DNA from: DRQF01 sp964559135
GTDB lineage: Bacteria; Planctomycetota; GCA-002687715; DRQF01
Direction of reading: 5' to 3'
Assembly (NCBI GenBank): GCA_964559135.1
Contig: CAZLGG010000084.1
Span: 1 to 16,780, forward strand
Length of the DNA: 16,780 nucleotides
Below the pieces are notes generated by a model. It did not search any database. It saw only the letters and a program-made list of their open reading frames with translations, and had not been told where the DNA came from. The position numbers and the translations under genes are program-made. Below are positions 1 to 9,388 of the stretch, piece after piece (the first letter of the stretch is position 1; the number at the start of each line of letters is the position of its first letter).

Positions 1-1861
<1,861 letters not shown>

Positions 1862-1916
1862 CGGGTCAGCCTCTCGTCATGCGTCAGTGGATGCGGCAAC
1901 TCGCACCGCAGACCCC

Positions 1917-1944
1917 AAGTTAATGGGTGGATCACTTTTGGCAA
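1917..1944 (-). promoter_or_regulatory. Candidate sigma70-type promoter for acs
   Basis: On the minus strand TTGCCA (1939-1944) matches TTGACA at five of six positions. Sixteen bases later comes TAACTT (1917-1922), which keeps the three most important -10 positions (T1, A2, T6). It would start transcription about 50 bases before the acs ATG. It sits back to back with the plus-strand TATAAT at 1973. The -10 is weak, so this is a candidate only. Confidence 0.4.
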
Positions 1945-1948
1945 CCGC

Positions 1949-1978
1949 TTTCGAGAGGGAGCGTAACTCGCGTATAAT
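1949..1978 (+). promoter_or_regulatory. Candidate promoter of the secreted TULIP-like protein gene
   Basis: A perfect TATAAT lies at 1973-1978 in otherwise GC-rich sequence. The -35 region is poor (TTTCGA at 1949-1954, 18-base spacer, three of six matches). An activator or another sigma factor might therefore be involved. The predicted start near 1985 leaves a leader of about 88 bases, which contains the C9 run and a hairpin. Confidence 0.5.
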
Positions 1979-1987
1979 CTTCCTGTT

Positions 1988-2025
1988 CCCCCCCCCGGGA
2001 AATAGGGATGCGCCCCCGATTTCCC
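1988..2025 (+). promoter_or_regulatory. Leader hairpin with adjoining C9 tract
   Basis: Nine consecutive C (1988-1996) are followed by an inverted repeat: GGGAAAT (1997-2003) pairs with ATTTCCC (2019-2025). Inside it GGG (2005-2007) can pair with CCC (2015-2017). The predicted transcript would carry this stem-loop close to its 5' end, about 30 bases before the Shine-Dalgarno sequence. No T run follows, so it is not a typical terminator. A role in mRNA stability or translation control is inference. Confidence 0.4.
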
Positions 2026-2072
2026 TCGAAGCCAACGAAGCCGTCACAATCCAAAAAGAAGGATCTTCGCCC

Positions 2073-4457
2073 ATGAAGTGGACACACCTCGCCCTCAGCG
2101 CCCTGGTCATGGCCGCCACCGCGGCCGCGCTCCCGGCGCAATCGCAGCCGGTTCTGACATTCAACGGACACATGCACGCGTCGGCGCCCGTGAACAGATC
2201 GCTGGACATGCAGTTGGACGCGAATCCGGGTTCGGTCGCTTTCGTTCTGTTCAACGTCTCTGCCGGCCCGACGCCGTTTCTCGGCCAGCAACTGCCCATC
2301 GCCGTGGACCAGAACCTCGTCGTCGGCGTCCAGAACTTCGTGATGCCTCCTTCGGGCGTCGCGCACTTCATGATTCCTGTCTCCAACAATCCAGCGTTGG
2401 AAGGGATCACGATCCACGCCTTCGGGCTTACCTTCGACCAGAACCTCCCGTCGGGCTTCGGCTTTTCCAACGCCGCCGATTTCACCTTCGTGAAGGAGCC
2501 TCTCGGCGGAAACGATACGGCGGGTTGGGTGAATCGCGGGATCACCCTCGATGGCGGGGCCACTCTGGCTCCAGGTCCGCTGACCAACGGCATCGTCCCG
2601 AGTTGGAGCATCACTCAAGGACCGGCCGGCCACAACGCCCAACTCGAGGGGGCCGACACGCTGTTCCCCACCCTGACCGCCGACCTCCCCGGAACCTACA
2701 CCGTGACGCTGGACCTCATCGCTCCGGGGACGACCGGAGGCGCGTCCGACGACGTCCAGATCGACGTCTTCGAACTGACCAACGCATCCCATGCTCACGG
2801 GGATTTCGACCCGGCCGACCCCATCACCTTCTCCGCGACTCTCAGCGGTCCCACGCCCGCCATGGCGGACGTCAACGGTCAATCCGCGGGCGCGATGGGC
2901 ACCCTCACGGTCACACAAGCCGCCTCGAACCCGTTCAACGACTTCTTCACCCAGGTCACGGCCGCCGGCGGACAGGTCGTCGGACGCCCCGTCACCGTGG
3001 TGAGCAACTCGGGCGGCACCCTCGCTTCCCCTCCGCAGGATTCCCTTTTGACCCACATCCGCCAGCCCATCGTCGACGACATTGAACTTGCGATCGAGCA
3101 GGCCGCGGCCCTCGTGGATCTCTCCGGCCCTATCACGGGCATCCCGCCCATCAACGTCGCCAACATTCCGGGGCTCTTCGGAACGACGCTTTTTTCCGCT
3201 GACGTCACCCCCACCGGGTTCTCGTATGACCCCGCGATCATGGTGGACATCACCCTCAATGCGGGATCGGCCCACGTCCAGTTGACCCTCAACAGCGTCC
3301 AATTCACCTTCGACATCATGGGGCTCATCTTCAACGCCCCCTACACCGACGTCGGAACACTCACGGCTTCGAGCGTGAACATCGATTTCGATCTGACGTT
3401 CGCGGCGGTCAACGGTGCCTTCGAATCGACGATCTCGAATGAAACGGCAACGATCAATGGACCCGCGCTCACCTTCCAGAACGGAGTCATCCCGAACAAT
3501 TTCGCTTCCACGCTCCTAGGTGCTGTCGTCCCCGTGGTCGAACCGATCCTCGCCTCGACCATCACGGCGGGCCTCGCTCCCGCCGTGAATTCGGCACTGA
3601 GTCTCCTCCCCCAGATGATCGATCTCAGCGCTCAAGGCATCGACGTGGTGGTCGATCTGCCGGCCAGCGGCGTCGATCACTTGGCCGGCGGAGTCACCTT
3701 CAAGAACGCGGCCGGGGGACACGCGGCCCTGGTCCCCCCGACGGCTCCGCCCATCTTTGCCTACTTCGAGACGCCATCCCCGGCCCCGGCGTTCACGGGC
3801 CTCGTTCCCGGCGGCACGACCCCGTACCGACTGGCTTTCGCCCTGGGTGACGACTTCCTCAATCAGCTCCTCGCTGCCGCAACGCAGGCAGGCGCCCTCC
3901 AGACCGTGAATGGGACGGCTCTCAGTCTTGCCGGCATGACGGTCAACGCCGATGCGGGCTCTCTGGCCGCCGCCTTGCCGGGCCTCGGTTTCGAGGACTT
4001 CGACCCTGCGGCCCCCGTCGAAATCGTGACGCGCCCCACCGTGGCACCGGTGGTGCGCATCCAGACGGGCGGCCCCGATGCCTTCGCCATGAACGTCTCC
4101 GCGTTGGAGGTCGACTTCCGTGTCGAGGTGACGCCCAACTACCAAGCCAGCGTCCTACGGGTCTCGCTTGACGCCGTGATCGGCCTGAACGTCGTCCTCG
4201 ATCCCGTGGCCTCGACGCTCGATCTCATTCCGGGAACCGTAACGGCAACCGCCCGCGCTCTGGAAAGCCTTCCGGGTGTGGATGTTTCGGGCCAGCTCGG
4301 GGTGCTTTCGGGACTGATCAACGGGGCGATTCCCGGGCTCCTCACGGGCCTGACCGGCCTTCCGCTTCCCGCTCCGTCCTCGGGCGCGCCGCTGACGCTT
4401 GTCGGTTTGGCCCCCGACGGGCCCGCGGGCGACTACTTGAGTCTCTTTTTCGACTGA
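2073..4457 (+). CDS. Secreted protein with N-terminal beta and PKD-like domains and a C-terminal double TULIP/BPI-like module
   Basis: Not a gene I can name. ATG 2073 is chosen over the longer in-frame ORF because a clear Sec signal peptide follows (MKWTHLALSALVMAATAAALPA, cleavage near residues 19-24) and AAGAAGGA lies 9 bases upstream. Length is 794 residues. Residues 26-145 look like an all-beta domain. Residues 147-235 resemble PKD/REJ-type domains (Trp near the start, PGTYTV late). From residue 323 the layout matches the BPI/LBP family: helix 323-350, strands 370-470, helix 475-512 ending NSALSLLPQMIDL, and a proline-rich linker around 555-560 (PPTAPP). A second half follows: YRLAFALGDDFLNQLL from 585, strands, last helix 741-760, then PLPAP and a final hydrophobic strand. 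TULIP proteins bind lipids in a tubular cavity. Unlike cationic BPI, this protein has no cysteine, only three lysines and many acidic residues, so binding to lipopolysaccharide by charge is unlikely. The fold call rests on pattern comparison from memory. Confidence 0.8.
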   Translation: MKWTHLALSALVMAATAAALPAQSQPVLTFNGHMHASAPVNRSLDMQLDANPGSVAFVLFNVSAGPTPFLGQQLPIAVDQNLVVGVQNFVMPPSGVAHFMIPVSNNPALEGITIHAFGLTFDQNLPSGFGFSNAADFTFVKEPLGGNDTAGWVNRGITLDGGATLAPGPLTNGIVPSWSITQGPAGHNAQLEGADTLFPTLTADLPGTYTVTLDLIAPGTTGGASDDVQIDVFELTNASHAHGDFDPADPITFSATLSGPTPAMADVNGQSAGAMGTLTVTQAASNPFNDFFTQVTAAGGQVVGRPVTVVSNSGGTLASPPQDSLLTHIRQPIVDDIELAIEQAAALVDLSGPITGIPPINVANIPGLFGTTLFSADVTPTGFSYDPAIMVDITLNAGSAHVQLTLNSVQFTFDIMGLIFNAPYTDVGTLTASSVNIDFDLTFAAVNGAFESTISNETATINGPALTFQNGVIPNNFASTLLGAVVPVVEPILASTITAGLAPAVNSALSLLPQMIDLSAQGIDVVVDLPASGVDHLAGGVTFKNAAGGHAALVPPTAPPIFAYFETPSPAPAFTGLVPGGTTPYRLAFALGDDFLNQLLAAATQAGALQTVNGTALSLAGMTVNADAGSLAAALPGLGFEDFDPAAPVEIVTRPTVAPVVRIQTGGPDAFAMNVSALEVDFRVEVTPNYQASVLRVSLDAVIGLNVVLDPVASTLDLIPGTVTATARALESLPGVDVSGQLGVLSGLINGAIPGLLTGLTGLPLPAPSSGAPLTLVGLAPDGPAGDYLSLFFD

Positions 4458-4466
4458 GACGAATCG

Positions 4467-4502
4467 CGGCCTCGGCGCTCGCAGTCGCGGACGCCGGGGC
4501 CG
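4467..4502. terminator. Hairpin between convergent genes, possible bidirectional terminator
   Basis: GGCCTCGGCG (4468-4477) pairs with CGCCGGGGCC (4492-4501) with one G-U wobble. C4467-G4502 extends the stem to 11 base pairs. Three further pairs (CGC/GCG) can form in the loop. It lies 10 bases after the stop of the secreted-protein gene and just outside the stop of the convergent CNNM/CorC-type gene. On the plus strand GGCTTTCATTT follows, a poor T tract. On the minus strand there is no T run, so intrinsic termination is plausible in only one direction. Confidence 0.5.
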
Positions 4503-4506
4503 GCTT

Positions 4507-5793
4507 TCATTTCGCGTCCTCGTCCGCCTCCTCGTCCTCGAGAATCTCCAGACGCAACCGATCCAGGCTCGGTCCATCCATGGACAAGACGGTGAAACGA
4601 ATACCGTCGATGAGCACATGGGCGCCGGGCTCGGGATCACCTTCCAACTCGCAGGCGACCAAGCCCCCCAAAGTCTTCGCGTCCTTGCCGTGGATGGTGA
4701 TCCCGGTGTGACGTGACAGGTACCTCAGCGTGACGTTGGCATCCGCGAGAATCACGTTCTTCGCCGTCTTCTGGAGCCGCCCGCCCCCCCCGCGATCGTG
4801 TTCATCGGCCAGTCGACCGGTCAATTCCTCCAGGACATCCCGGAGAGTGGCCAAACCCTCCAACCCACCGTACTCGTCGACGACGAACACCATCTCCGTG
4901 CGTGAGGCCTGGATCTGTCTCAACACCGCGCCGAGGGGCGTCTGCTCGGGCACGAACACCGCGGGATGGAGGAACGGTCTCAGGGTCTTGGCTTTCTCGA
5001 AGCGCTCGCCCGAGAGGATGAGGTCCTTCGCATGCAGAACACCGACGATGTTTTCTTCGTTCTCCTCCCAGACCGGAATGCGCGTGTGCCGATGACGCCT
5101 CACCAGCTTCTTGAACGCCTCGATACCACCGCTGAGCGGCATCGTGACCATGTCCATTCTCGGCACCAGGACATCCATGACCCTCATTCGACTGAACTCG
5201 TAGAGCCCGTGCATCAGATCATGGGTCACGCCCCCGATCGCGCCGGACTCGAGCCCCACGCGGGCCAGCGTCACCAGATCCTCGGCGGAGACGCCCTCTT
5301 CGTCTTTGGAGTCGCGACCCACGAACGGCTTGACCAGCAGGTCCGCGAACCGGGAGATGACGCGGACGAAAGGATGACTCAGCCGAATGAACCAGCCGAG
5401 GGCGGGAGCGCAGAGTCGCGTCAACGTCAACGACTTCCGAGATGCGAACGACTTCGGCAAGATCTCGGCGAAGAGGAGAATCAGAATCGTCAGAATCGGA
5501 GCGACGTAGACCGGCGCCAACTCGCCCCAAACGGGCTCGGCGAGCGCGGTCGCCAGCGAGGCCAGCGCGACGTTCGCGAAGTTGTTCCCCAAGAGGATAC
5601 CGGAGAGCAGCTGAGTCGGTCGCTCGAGGAGACGCCGCGCCACACCGGCTCTCCGATCGCCTTCGTCCGCCAACGTCCTCAGACGGAGTCGATTCACCCT
5701 CATGAGCGCCGTTTCGGAGCAGGAAAAGAACGCGGACAGGAAAAAAAGGAAGACCGCGAGGCACCAAGCCGCGGTCAGCCAGAATTCATTCAT
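4507..5793 (-). CDS. CNNM/CorC (HlyC) family membrane protein with DUF21, CBS pair and CorC_HlyC domains
   Basis: Integral membrane protein of the CNNM/CorC family, whose members are tied to magnesium or cobalt efflux. Length is 428 residues, typical for the family. The DUF21 transmembrane domain is at about 1-180, with FFSCSETALMRVNRLRL near 22-38 (the conserved Ser and Glu), GNNFANVAL at 69-77 and FAEILPKSFA at 108-117. The CBS pair is at about 205-325 and includes RHTRIPVW and VVDEYGGLEGL. The C-terminal CorC_HlyC domain is at about 345-420. CBS domains in this family sense Mg-ATP. The last residues are very acidic. ATG 5793 lies 6 bases after the permease stop, so this is the last gene of the efflux operon and has no promoter visible in between. 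The old name haemolysin for this family is misleading. Substrate is unknown. Confidence 0.93.
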   Translation of the reverse strand: MNEFWLTAAWCLAVFLFFLSAFFSCSETALMRVNRLRLRTLADEGDRRAGVARRLLERPTQLLSGILLGNNFANVALASLATALAEPVWGELAPVYVAPILTILILLFAEILPKSFASRKSLTLTRLCAPALGWFIRLSHPFVRVISRFADLLVKPFVGRDSKDEEGVSAEDLVTLARVGLESGAIGGVTHDLMHGLYEFSRMRVMDVLVPRMDMVTMPLSGGIEAFKKLVRRHRHTRIPVWEENEENIVGVLHAKDLILSGERFEKAKTLRPFLHPAVFVPEQTPLGAVLRQIQASRTEMVFVVDEYGGLEGLATLRDVLEELTGRLADEHDRGGGGRLQKTAKNVILADANVTLRYLSRHTGITIHGKDAKTLGGLVACELEGDPEPGAHVLIDGIRFTVLSMDGPSLDRLRLEILEDEEADEDAK

Positions 5794-5799
5794 CTGAAT

Positions 5800-7068
5800 T
5801 CACTCGTGTCTGAGAGCCTCGATCGGATCGAGTGCGGCTGCACGCGTCGCAGGATAAATCCCGAAGACGAGTCCGACCAGAGCCGAAATCCCGTAGCTGA
5901 GGATGACGAACTGAGGACGTACGACCGTTTTCATCTCGGCGAAGAACGTGACCAGCCACGGAACCGCCAGACCGAGCGCGATTCCCATGAGTCCCCCGAG
6001 GGACGACAGGACGACGGTTTCCACGAGGAACTGTAGGACGATGTGGCGTTTCTGCGCACCCAGCGCGCGGCGGATACCGATCTCGCGGGTTCTTTCGGTC
6101 ACGGACGCCAACATGATGTTCATGATCCCGATGCCTCCCACCACGAGTGAGATGCCCGCAATCGCGGCCAGCACGATCTTGAAGACGCGCTTCGTTCGTT
6201 CCTGGGCCTGCAGGAGTTCGAGCGGCACGATCACCTCGTAGTCCTTCTCTCGATGATTGTGCTTCAGGATCTGCCGGATGCTCGCCGCCACCGGCATCAC
6301 GGCGGGGGTGTCGTCCACCTGCACCTGAATCTCGTGAAGCTCCACCCGTTCCCGACTGAAGCTCCCGCTCTGACGCGTCACGATCTCCTCTCCGAAGTAG
6401 ACGCGCGAGGCCGACAATGGAACGTAGAGCATGTTCACGTTGGTCCGTGTCTTCTCTCGTCCCTCCTTCTTCACCCCCGTTTTGGACTCGACGACGCCGA
6501 TGACGGTGAAAGGATCGAGTCCGATCTTCAACATCTTGCCGATCGGGCGCTTGTAGAGGAAGAGTTTCTTGGCGAGCTCGGGCGTCAGCACGCACACGTT
6601 TGAATGGTACTTCTCGTGGACAGGGCTGAAGAACTGACCGTCCAACATCTTCAGATGCGCCACCTCGGGGAACCAAGGCAAAGTCCCTCTCACGACGCCC
6701 TGAAGAATTCGCGTTTCGAATTGAAGCTCCTTCGGGTAGTCGCGCGCCCCGACAGTCACGCGGACTCCCGGAAGTGTCGAACGGATCATCTCCGCATCGT
6801 TATACTTGAGCCCGTACACCAACGAACGCTGATTCCCGTCTCCACCGCTTCGATTCTGGGTGGGCTTGATGCTCTGAAGGATAATATTCGTGCTGCCCAG
6901 GGCCTTGAGCTGGGCCTGGGCTTCGACGCTCGCACCTTCGCCAACCGACAACATGGCAATCACCGAACTCACGCCGAACATGATTCCGATGACCGTCAGT
7001 GAGCTTCGGAGAAGGTGCAGCCGCAGACTGCGAAGTCCCAAGAGGACAGTGCGCCAAATGCGACTCAC
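5800..7068 (-). CDS. MacB-like ABC transporter permease (separate from its ATPase)
   Basis: Inner-membrane permease of the type VII (MacB/LolCE/FtsX-like) ABC family, which uses ATP to push periplasmic substrates outward rather than moving them across the inner membrane. Length is 422 residues. TM1 is at about 23-43. It is followed by a large periplasmic MacB-PCD domain at 44-295, then TM2 (296-320), TM3 (346-372) and TM4 (387-405). The coupling segment TERTREIGIRRALGA is at 324-338 and the C-terminal PATRAAALDPIEALRHE is a family hallmark. The start is GTG at 7068; its GTGA overlaps the ATPase stop, indicating translational coupling. In E. coli MacB the ATPase and permease are one chain. Here they are split, as in many other phyla. 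The substrate (drug, toxin, peptide, lipoprotein) cannot be read from sequence. Confidence 0.95.
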   Translation of the reverse strand: MSRIWRTVLLGLRSLRLHLLRSSLTVIGIMFGVSSVIAMLSVGEGASVEAQAQLKALGSTNIILQSIKPTQNRSGGDGNQRSLVYGLKYNDAEMIRSTLPGVRVTVGARDYPKELQFETRILQGVVRGTLPWFPEVAHLKMLDGQFFSPVHEKYHSNVCVLTPELAKKLFLYKRPIGKMLKIGLDPFTVIGVVESKTGVKKEGREKTRTNVNMLYVPLSASRVYFGEEIVTRQSGSFSRERVELHEIQVQVDDTPAVMPVAASIRQILKHNHREKDYEVIVPLELLQAQERTKRVFKIVLAAIAGISLVVGGIGIMNIMLASVTERTREIGIRRALGAQKRHIVLQFLVETVVLSSLGGLMGIALGLAVPWLVTFFAEMKTVVRPQFVILSYGISALVGLVFGIYPATRAAALDPIEALRHE

Positions 7069-7778
7069 GAGAGGGGCACCTCCTCCGCCGACTTTTCATT
7101 GTCGCGGATCTCGAGGATGCGTCCGTCTCGCATGACCAGGGTCTTTTGGGCATGCCGCGCCACGTCGTCCTCATGCGTCACCATGACGATCGTCGTTCCC
7201 TGCTCGTGCAACTCATGCAGCATCGCCATGATCTCCTCGCCCGTGTGGCTGTCCAGGTTGCCCGTGGGCTCGTCAGCCAAGACGAGTACGGGATCGTTGA
7301 CCAGAGCCCTTGCTATGGCGACTCGCTGCTGTTGTCCCCCAGAGAGTTGGAAGGGTCGATGATCCGTACGCTCTCCGAGGCCCACCTTCTTCGCCAACTG
7401 GATGGCTTTCTCTCTCGCAGCTTTCGGGGCTATGCCCTGGTAGAAAAGCGGTACTTCGATGTTCTCCAGCACATTGAGCTGCTGAATCAGGTTGAACGAC
7501 TGGAATACGAATCCGAGCATGGTTCCTCGTACGGCCGAAAGTTCGTGGTCGTTCATGTGAGCGACGTCCTTGCCGCCCAGTCGGTACTCCCCGCTCGTGG
7601 GCCGATCGAGGCAACCCAACAGATTGAGCAGCGTCGATTTCCCGCTCCCCGACGGCCCCATGATGGACCAGAATTCCCCCTTCCCGACGTCGAAAGTCAC
7701 GCCCGCGAGAGCTTCGACCTCGTTGTCACCCATCGAGTAGACTTTGACGACGTCGGCGAGTTCAGCGATGTTCGTCAT
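7065..7778 (-). CDS. ABC transporter ATP-binding protein, MacB/LolD type
   Basis: Cytoplasmic ATPase of the MacB/LolD group, partner of the permease encoded directly downstream. Length is 237 residues, normal for the group. Walker A GPSGSGKST is at 41-49 and the Q-loop glutamine is in VFQSFNLI (Gln93). The signature LSGGQQQRVAIARAL starts at 145. Walker B VLVLADE is at 164-170 with catalytic Glu170, followed by the D-loop PTGNLDS. The switch histidine is His202. All catalytic elements are intact. The N-terminus (ADVVKVYSMGDNEVEALAGV) is typical for the subfamily. ATG 7778 overlaps the stop of the adaptor gene as ATGA, and its own stop overlaps the permease GTG. Confidence 0.97.
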   Translation of the reverse strand: MTNIAELADVVKVYSMGDNEVEALAGVTFDVGKGEFWSIMGPSGSGKSTLLNLLGCLDRPTSGEYRLGGKDVAHMNDHELSAVRGTMLGFVFQSFNLIQQLNVLENIEVPLFYQGIAPKAAREKAIQLAKKVGLGERTDHRPFQLSGGQQQRVAIARALVNDPVLVLADEPTGNLDSHTGEEIMAMLHELHEQGTTIVMVTHEDDVARHAQKTLVMRDGRILEIRDNEKSAEEVPLS

Positions 7779-9388
7779 TGCGAGCCGGGACTCCCCGTTC
7801 CCACCCCACGCGGCCTGGTGCCCGAATGGCGCCCACCAGGTCTCTTGCCCCCTTTTCTCGGGCGCATCTTCCCCGGCGCCTCCTTCGTAGAAGGTTGACG
7901 GTTCATCCGTCGGCGGCCACGCTTCGCCGCCAAATCCTTCGTGTTGGGCGTGGGCGGGGTCTCCGCCCCCTTGGGCTTGGCCAGATAGACCTCATCCCCC
8001 GCCTTCACGCCGGACTTGATCTCGATGAACTCGTCGTTGTGGAGTCCGACCTCCACTTGGGTCAGAACGGGCTCTCCGTCCTTCTTGATCCAACAATAGG
8101 TGTTCAGGCCATTGTCCTGGACCGCCTGGACCGGAAGGGCCACGACGTCCTTGAGGTCGTCGATGATGATTTCTGCGTAGCAGTTCATACCGGGTTTCAA
8201 AGAACCGTCCTTGTTGTCGACGGTCACCTTGGTGGAGTAAACCTTCAGGTCCGGATTGCGATACCAAGACTGAGAGTCGGCAACGGTGGCGACCTTCTCG
8301 ACGACCCCCCGCAGAGTCTCACCGGTGTCCGTCGTGACGATCACCGGCATACCGAGCCGAACGAGGTGAATCGAAGACTCGTGAACGTCGACGTCGACCA
8401 AGACCTTGTCCATGTCAGGGATGAACACGATTGTCTGGCCCTCGCGCAAGGTCGAACCCGGTTCGATCGGCTTCGACTCCCTACCCCGGCCTTCGCGTCC
8501 GTAGATCACGATCCCCTCTCTCGGAGCGTTGACGACGTTGTGCTCGATCATGAACTGAAGTTTTTGGAGTTTCTTCGTCTCCAGATCGAAGAGCGCCTTG
8601 CGGTTGTCGAGATCGCTTTTCTTCTGGGCAAGAGCGGCTTCGGCGCGGGCGCTGACCCGTTTCAGTTCCCTCTTCGCCTCCGCGAGATTCTCGACCAGCT
8701 CGCGTTTCCTCTTCCGGGCGGTGAACTGCTCGAGGACGCTCAGCTTCTTCTTGTTGAGGTCCCGATCGATCTCACGGCGCTTGACCGCAAGCCGGTCGCT
8801 CTCGAGCTTGTCATTGCTGATGAAGCCCTTCTTGGCGAGGACTTCGCTCCATTTCAAGACGTCTTGCTGCCGTTTCAATTCCTCGAAGGCAAGCGTGATC
8901 GCAGCCGAGAACTCCTCCCTCTGCTGAGGGAGATCGCCCTTGTTGTACTGTTCGAGGTCCAGCTCCGCGAAGAGGATGTCGAGTTCCGCCTTCTTGGTGT
9001 CGCTCTCATTCTGAGCCTTCTGGATCTCCAACTGCTTCTCGGCGTTGAAGAGCGCCTGTTGGGCGTTGTTCACTTGGATCTTCTGCTGAAGGAGCTTGTC
9101 CTTTTGGCTCGAGACATCCAGCTCGAACAGAAAGTCCCCCTTCTTGACGTGGGACCCCTCCGGCACGACCTCGAGGAGGATAGGCCGGCCCTCGATCGGA
9201 TTCTTGACGGCCACGGGATCGCGGGCCTCGATCTCGCCCTTTTGACGAATCGTGATCCTGAGATCCATCGGTTCCGCCGTCCATGTCTGGTACTCGAACG
9301 TTTCCTCGTCCTTCCCGCACGACGGGAGCATCACGAGAAGAGCGAGAACGAGCCCTCCCCAGCGAAGAGGTGGATTGGCATGGTTCAT
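7775..9388 (-). CDS. MacA/HlyD-like periplasmic adaptor lipoprotein with long coiled coil and basic C-terminal tail
   Basis: Membrane fusion protein linking the ABC permease to the outer-membrane channel. Length is 537 residues, longer than the roughly 370-400 of E. coli MacA. The signal peptide ends in a lipobox LPSC with Cys24, so it is probably anchored by lipid rather than a transmembrane helix. The first half of the lipoyl (barrel-sandwich) domain is at about 50-92 and its second half at 284-322. Between them is a coiled coil of about 190 residues (93-283), rich in Lys, Glu, Leu and Gln. Beta-barrel and membrane-proximal domains run to about 470. The last ~65 residues are odd: Pro, Gly, Arg and Lys rich, for example KRGRRRMNRQ and PRKGGKRPGGR, with no resemblance to the adaptor fold. 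ATG 9388 overlaps the upstream stop as ATGA. Confidence 0.92.
   Translation of the reverse strand: MNHANPPLRWGGLVLALLVMLPSCGKDEETFEYQTWTAEPMDLRITIRQKGEIEARDPVAVKNPIEGRPILLEVVPEGSHVKKGDFLFELDVSSQKDKLLQQKIQVNNAQQALFNAEKQLEIQKAQNESDTKKAELDILFAELDLEQYNKGDLPQQREEFSAAITLAFEELKRQQDVLKWSEVLAKKGFISNDKLESDRLAVKRREIDRDLNKKKLSVLEQFTARKRKRELVENLAEAKRELKRVSARAEAALAQKKSDLDNRKALFDLETKKLQKLQFMIEHNVVNAPREGIVIYGREGRGRESKPIEPGSTLREGQTIVFIPDMDKVLVDVDVHESSIHLVRLGMPVIVTTDTGETLRGVVEKVATVADSQSWYRNPDLKVYSTKVTVDNKDGSLKPGMNCYAEIIIDDLKDVVALPVQAVQDNGLNTYCWIKKDGEPVLTQVEVGLHNDEFIEIKSGVKAGDEVYLAKPKGAETPPTPNTKDLAAKRGRRRMNRQPSTKEAPGKMRPRKGGKRPGGRHSGTRPRGVGTGSPGSQ

Noticed and set aside
1887..2072. 62-residue N-terminal extension of the secreted protein
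   Set aside because: It would bury a clear signal peptide and run through the candidate promoter, C9 run and hairpin; the ATG at 2073 has a proper Shine-Dalgarno.
1932..3302. 456-codon minus-strand open frame over the secreted-protein gene
   Set aside because: Shadow frame; its composition (Gly, Arg, Asp, Val, Glu rich) mirrors the sense gene, and it has no signal, motif or fitting start site.
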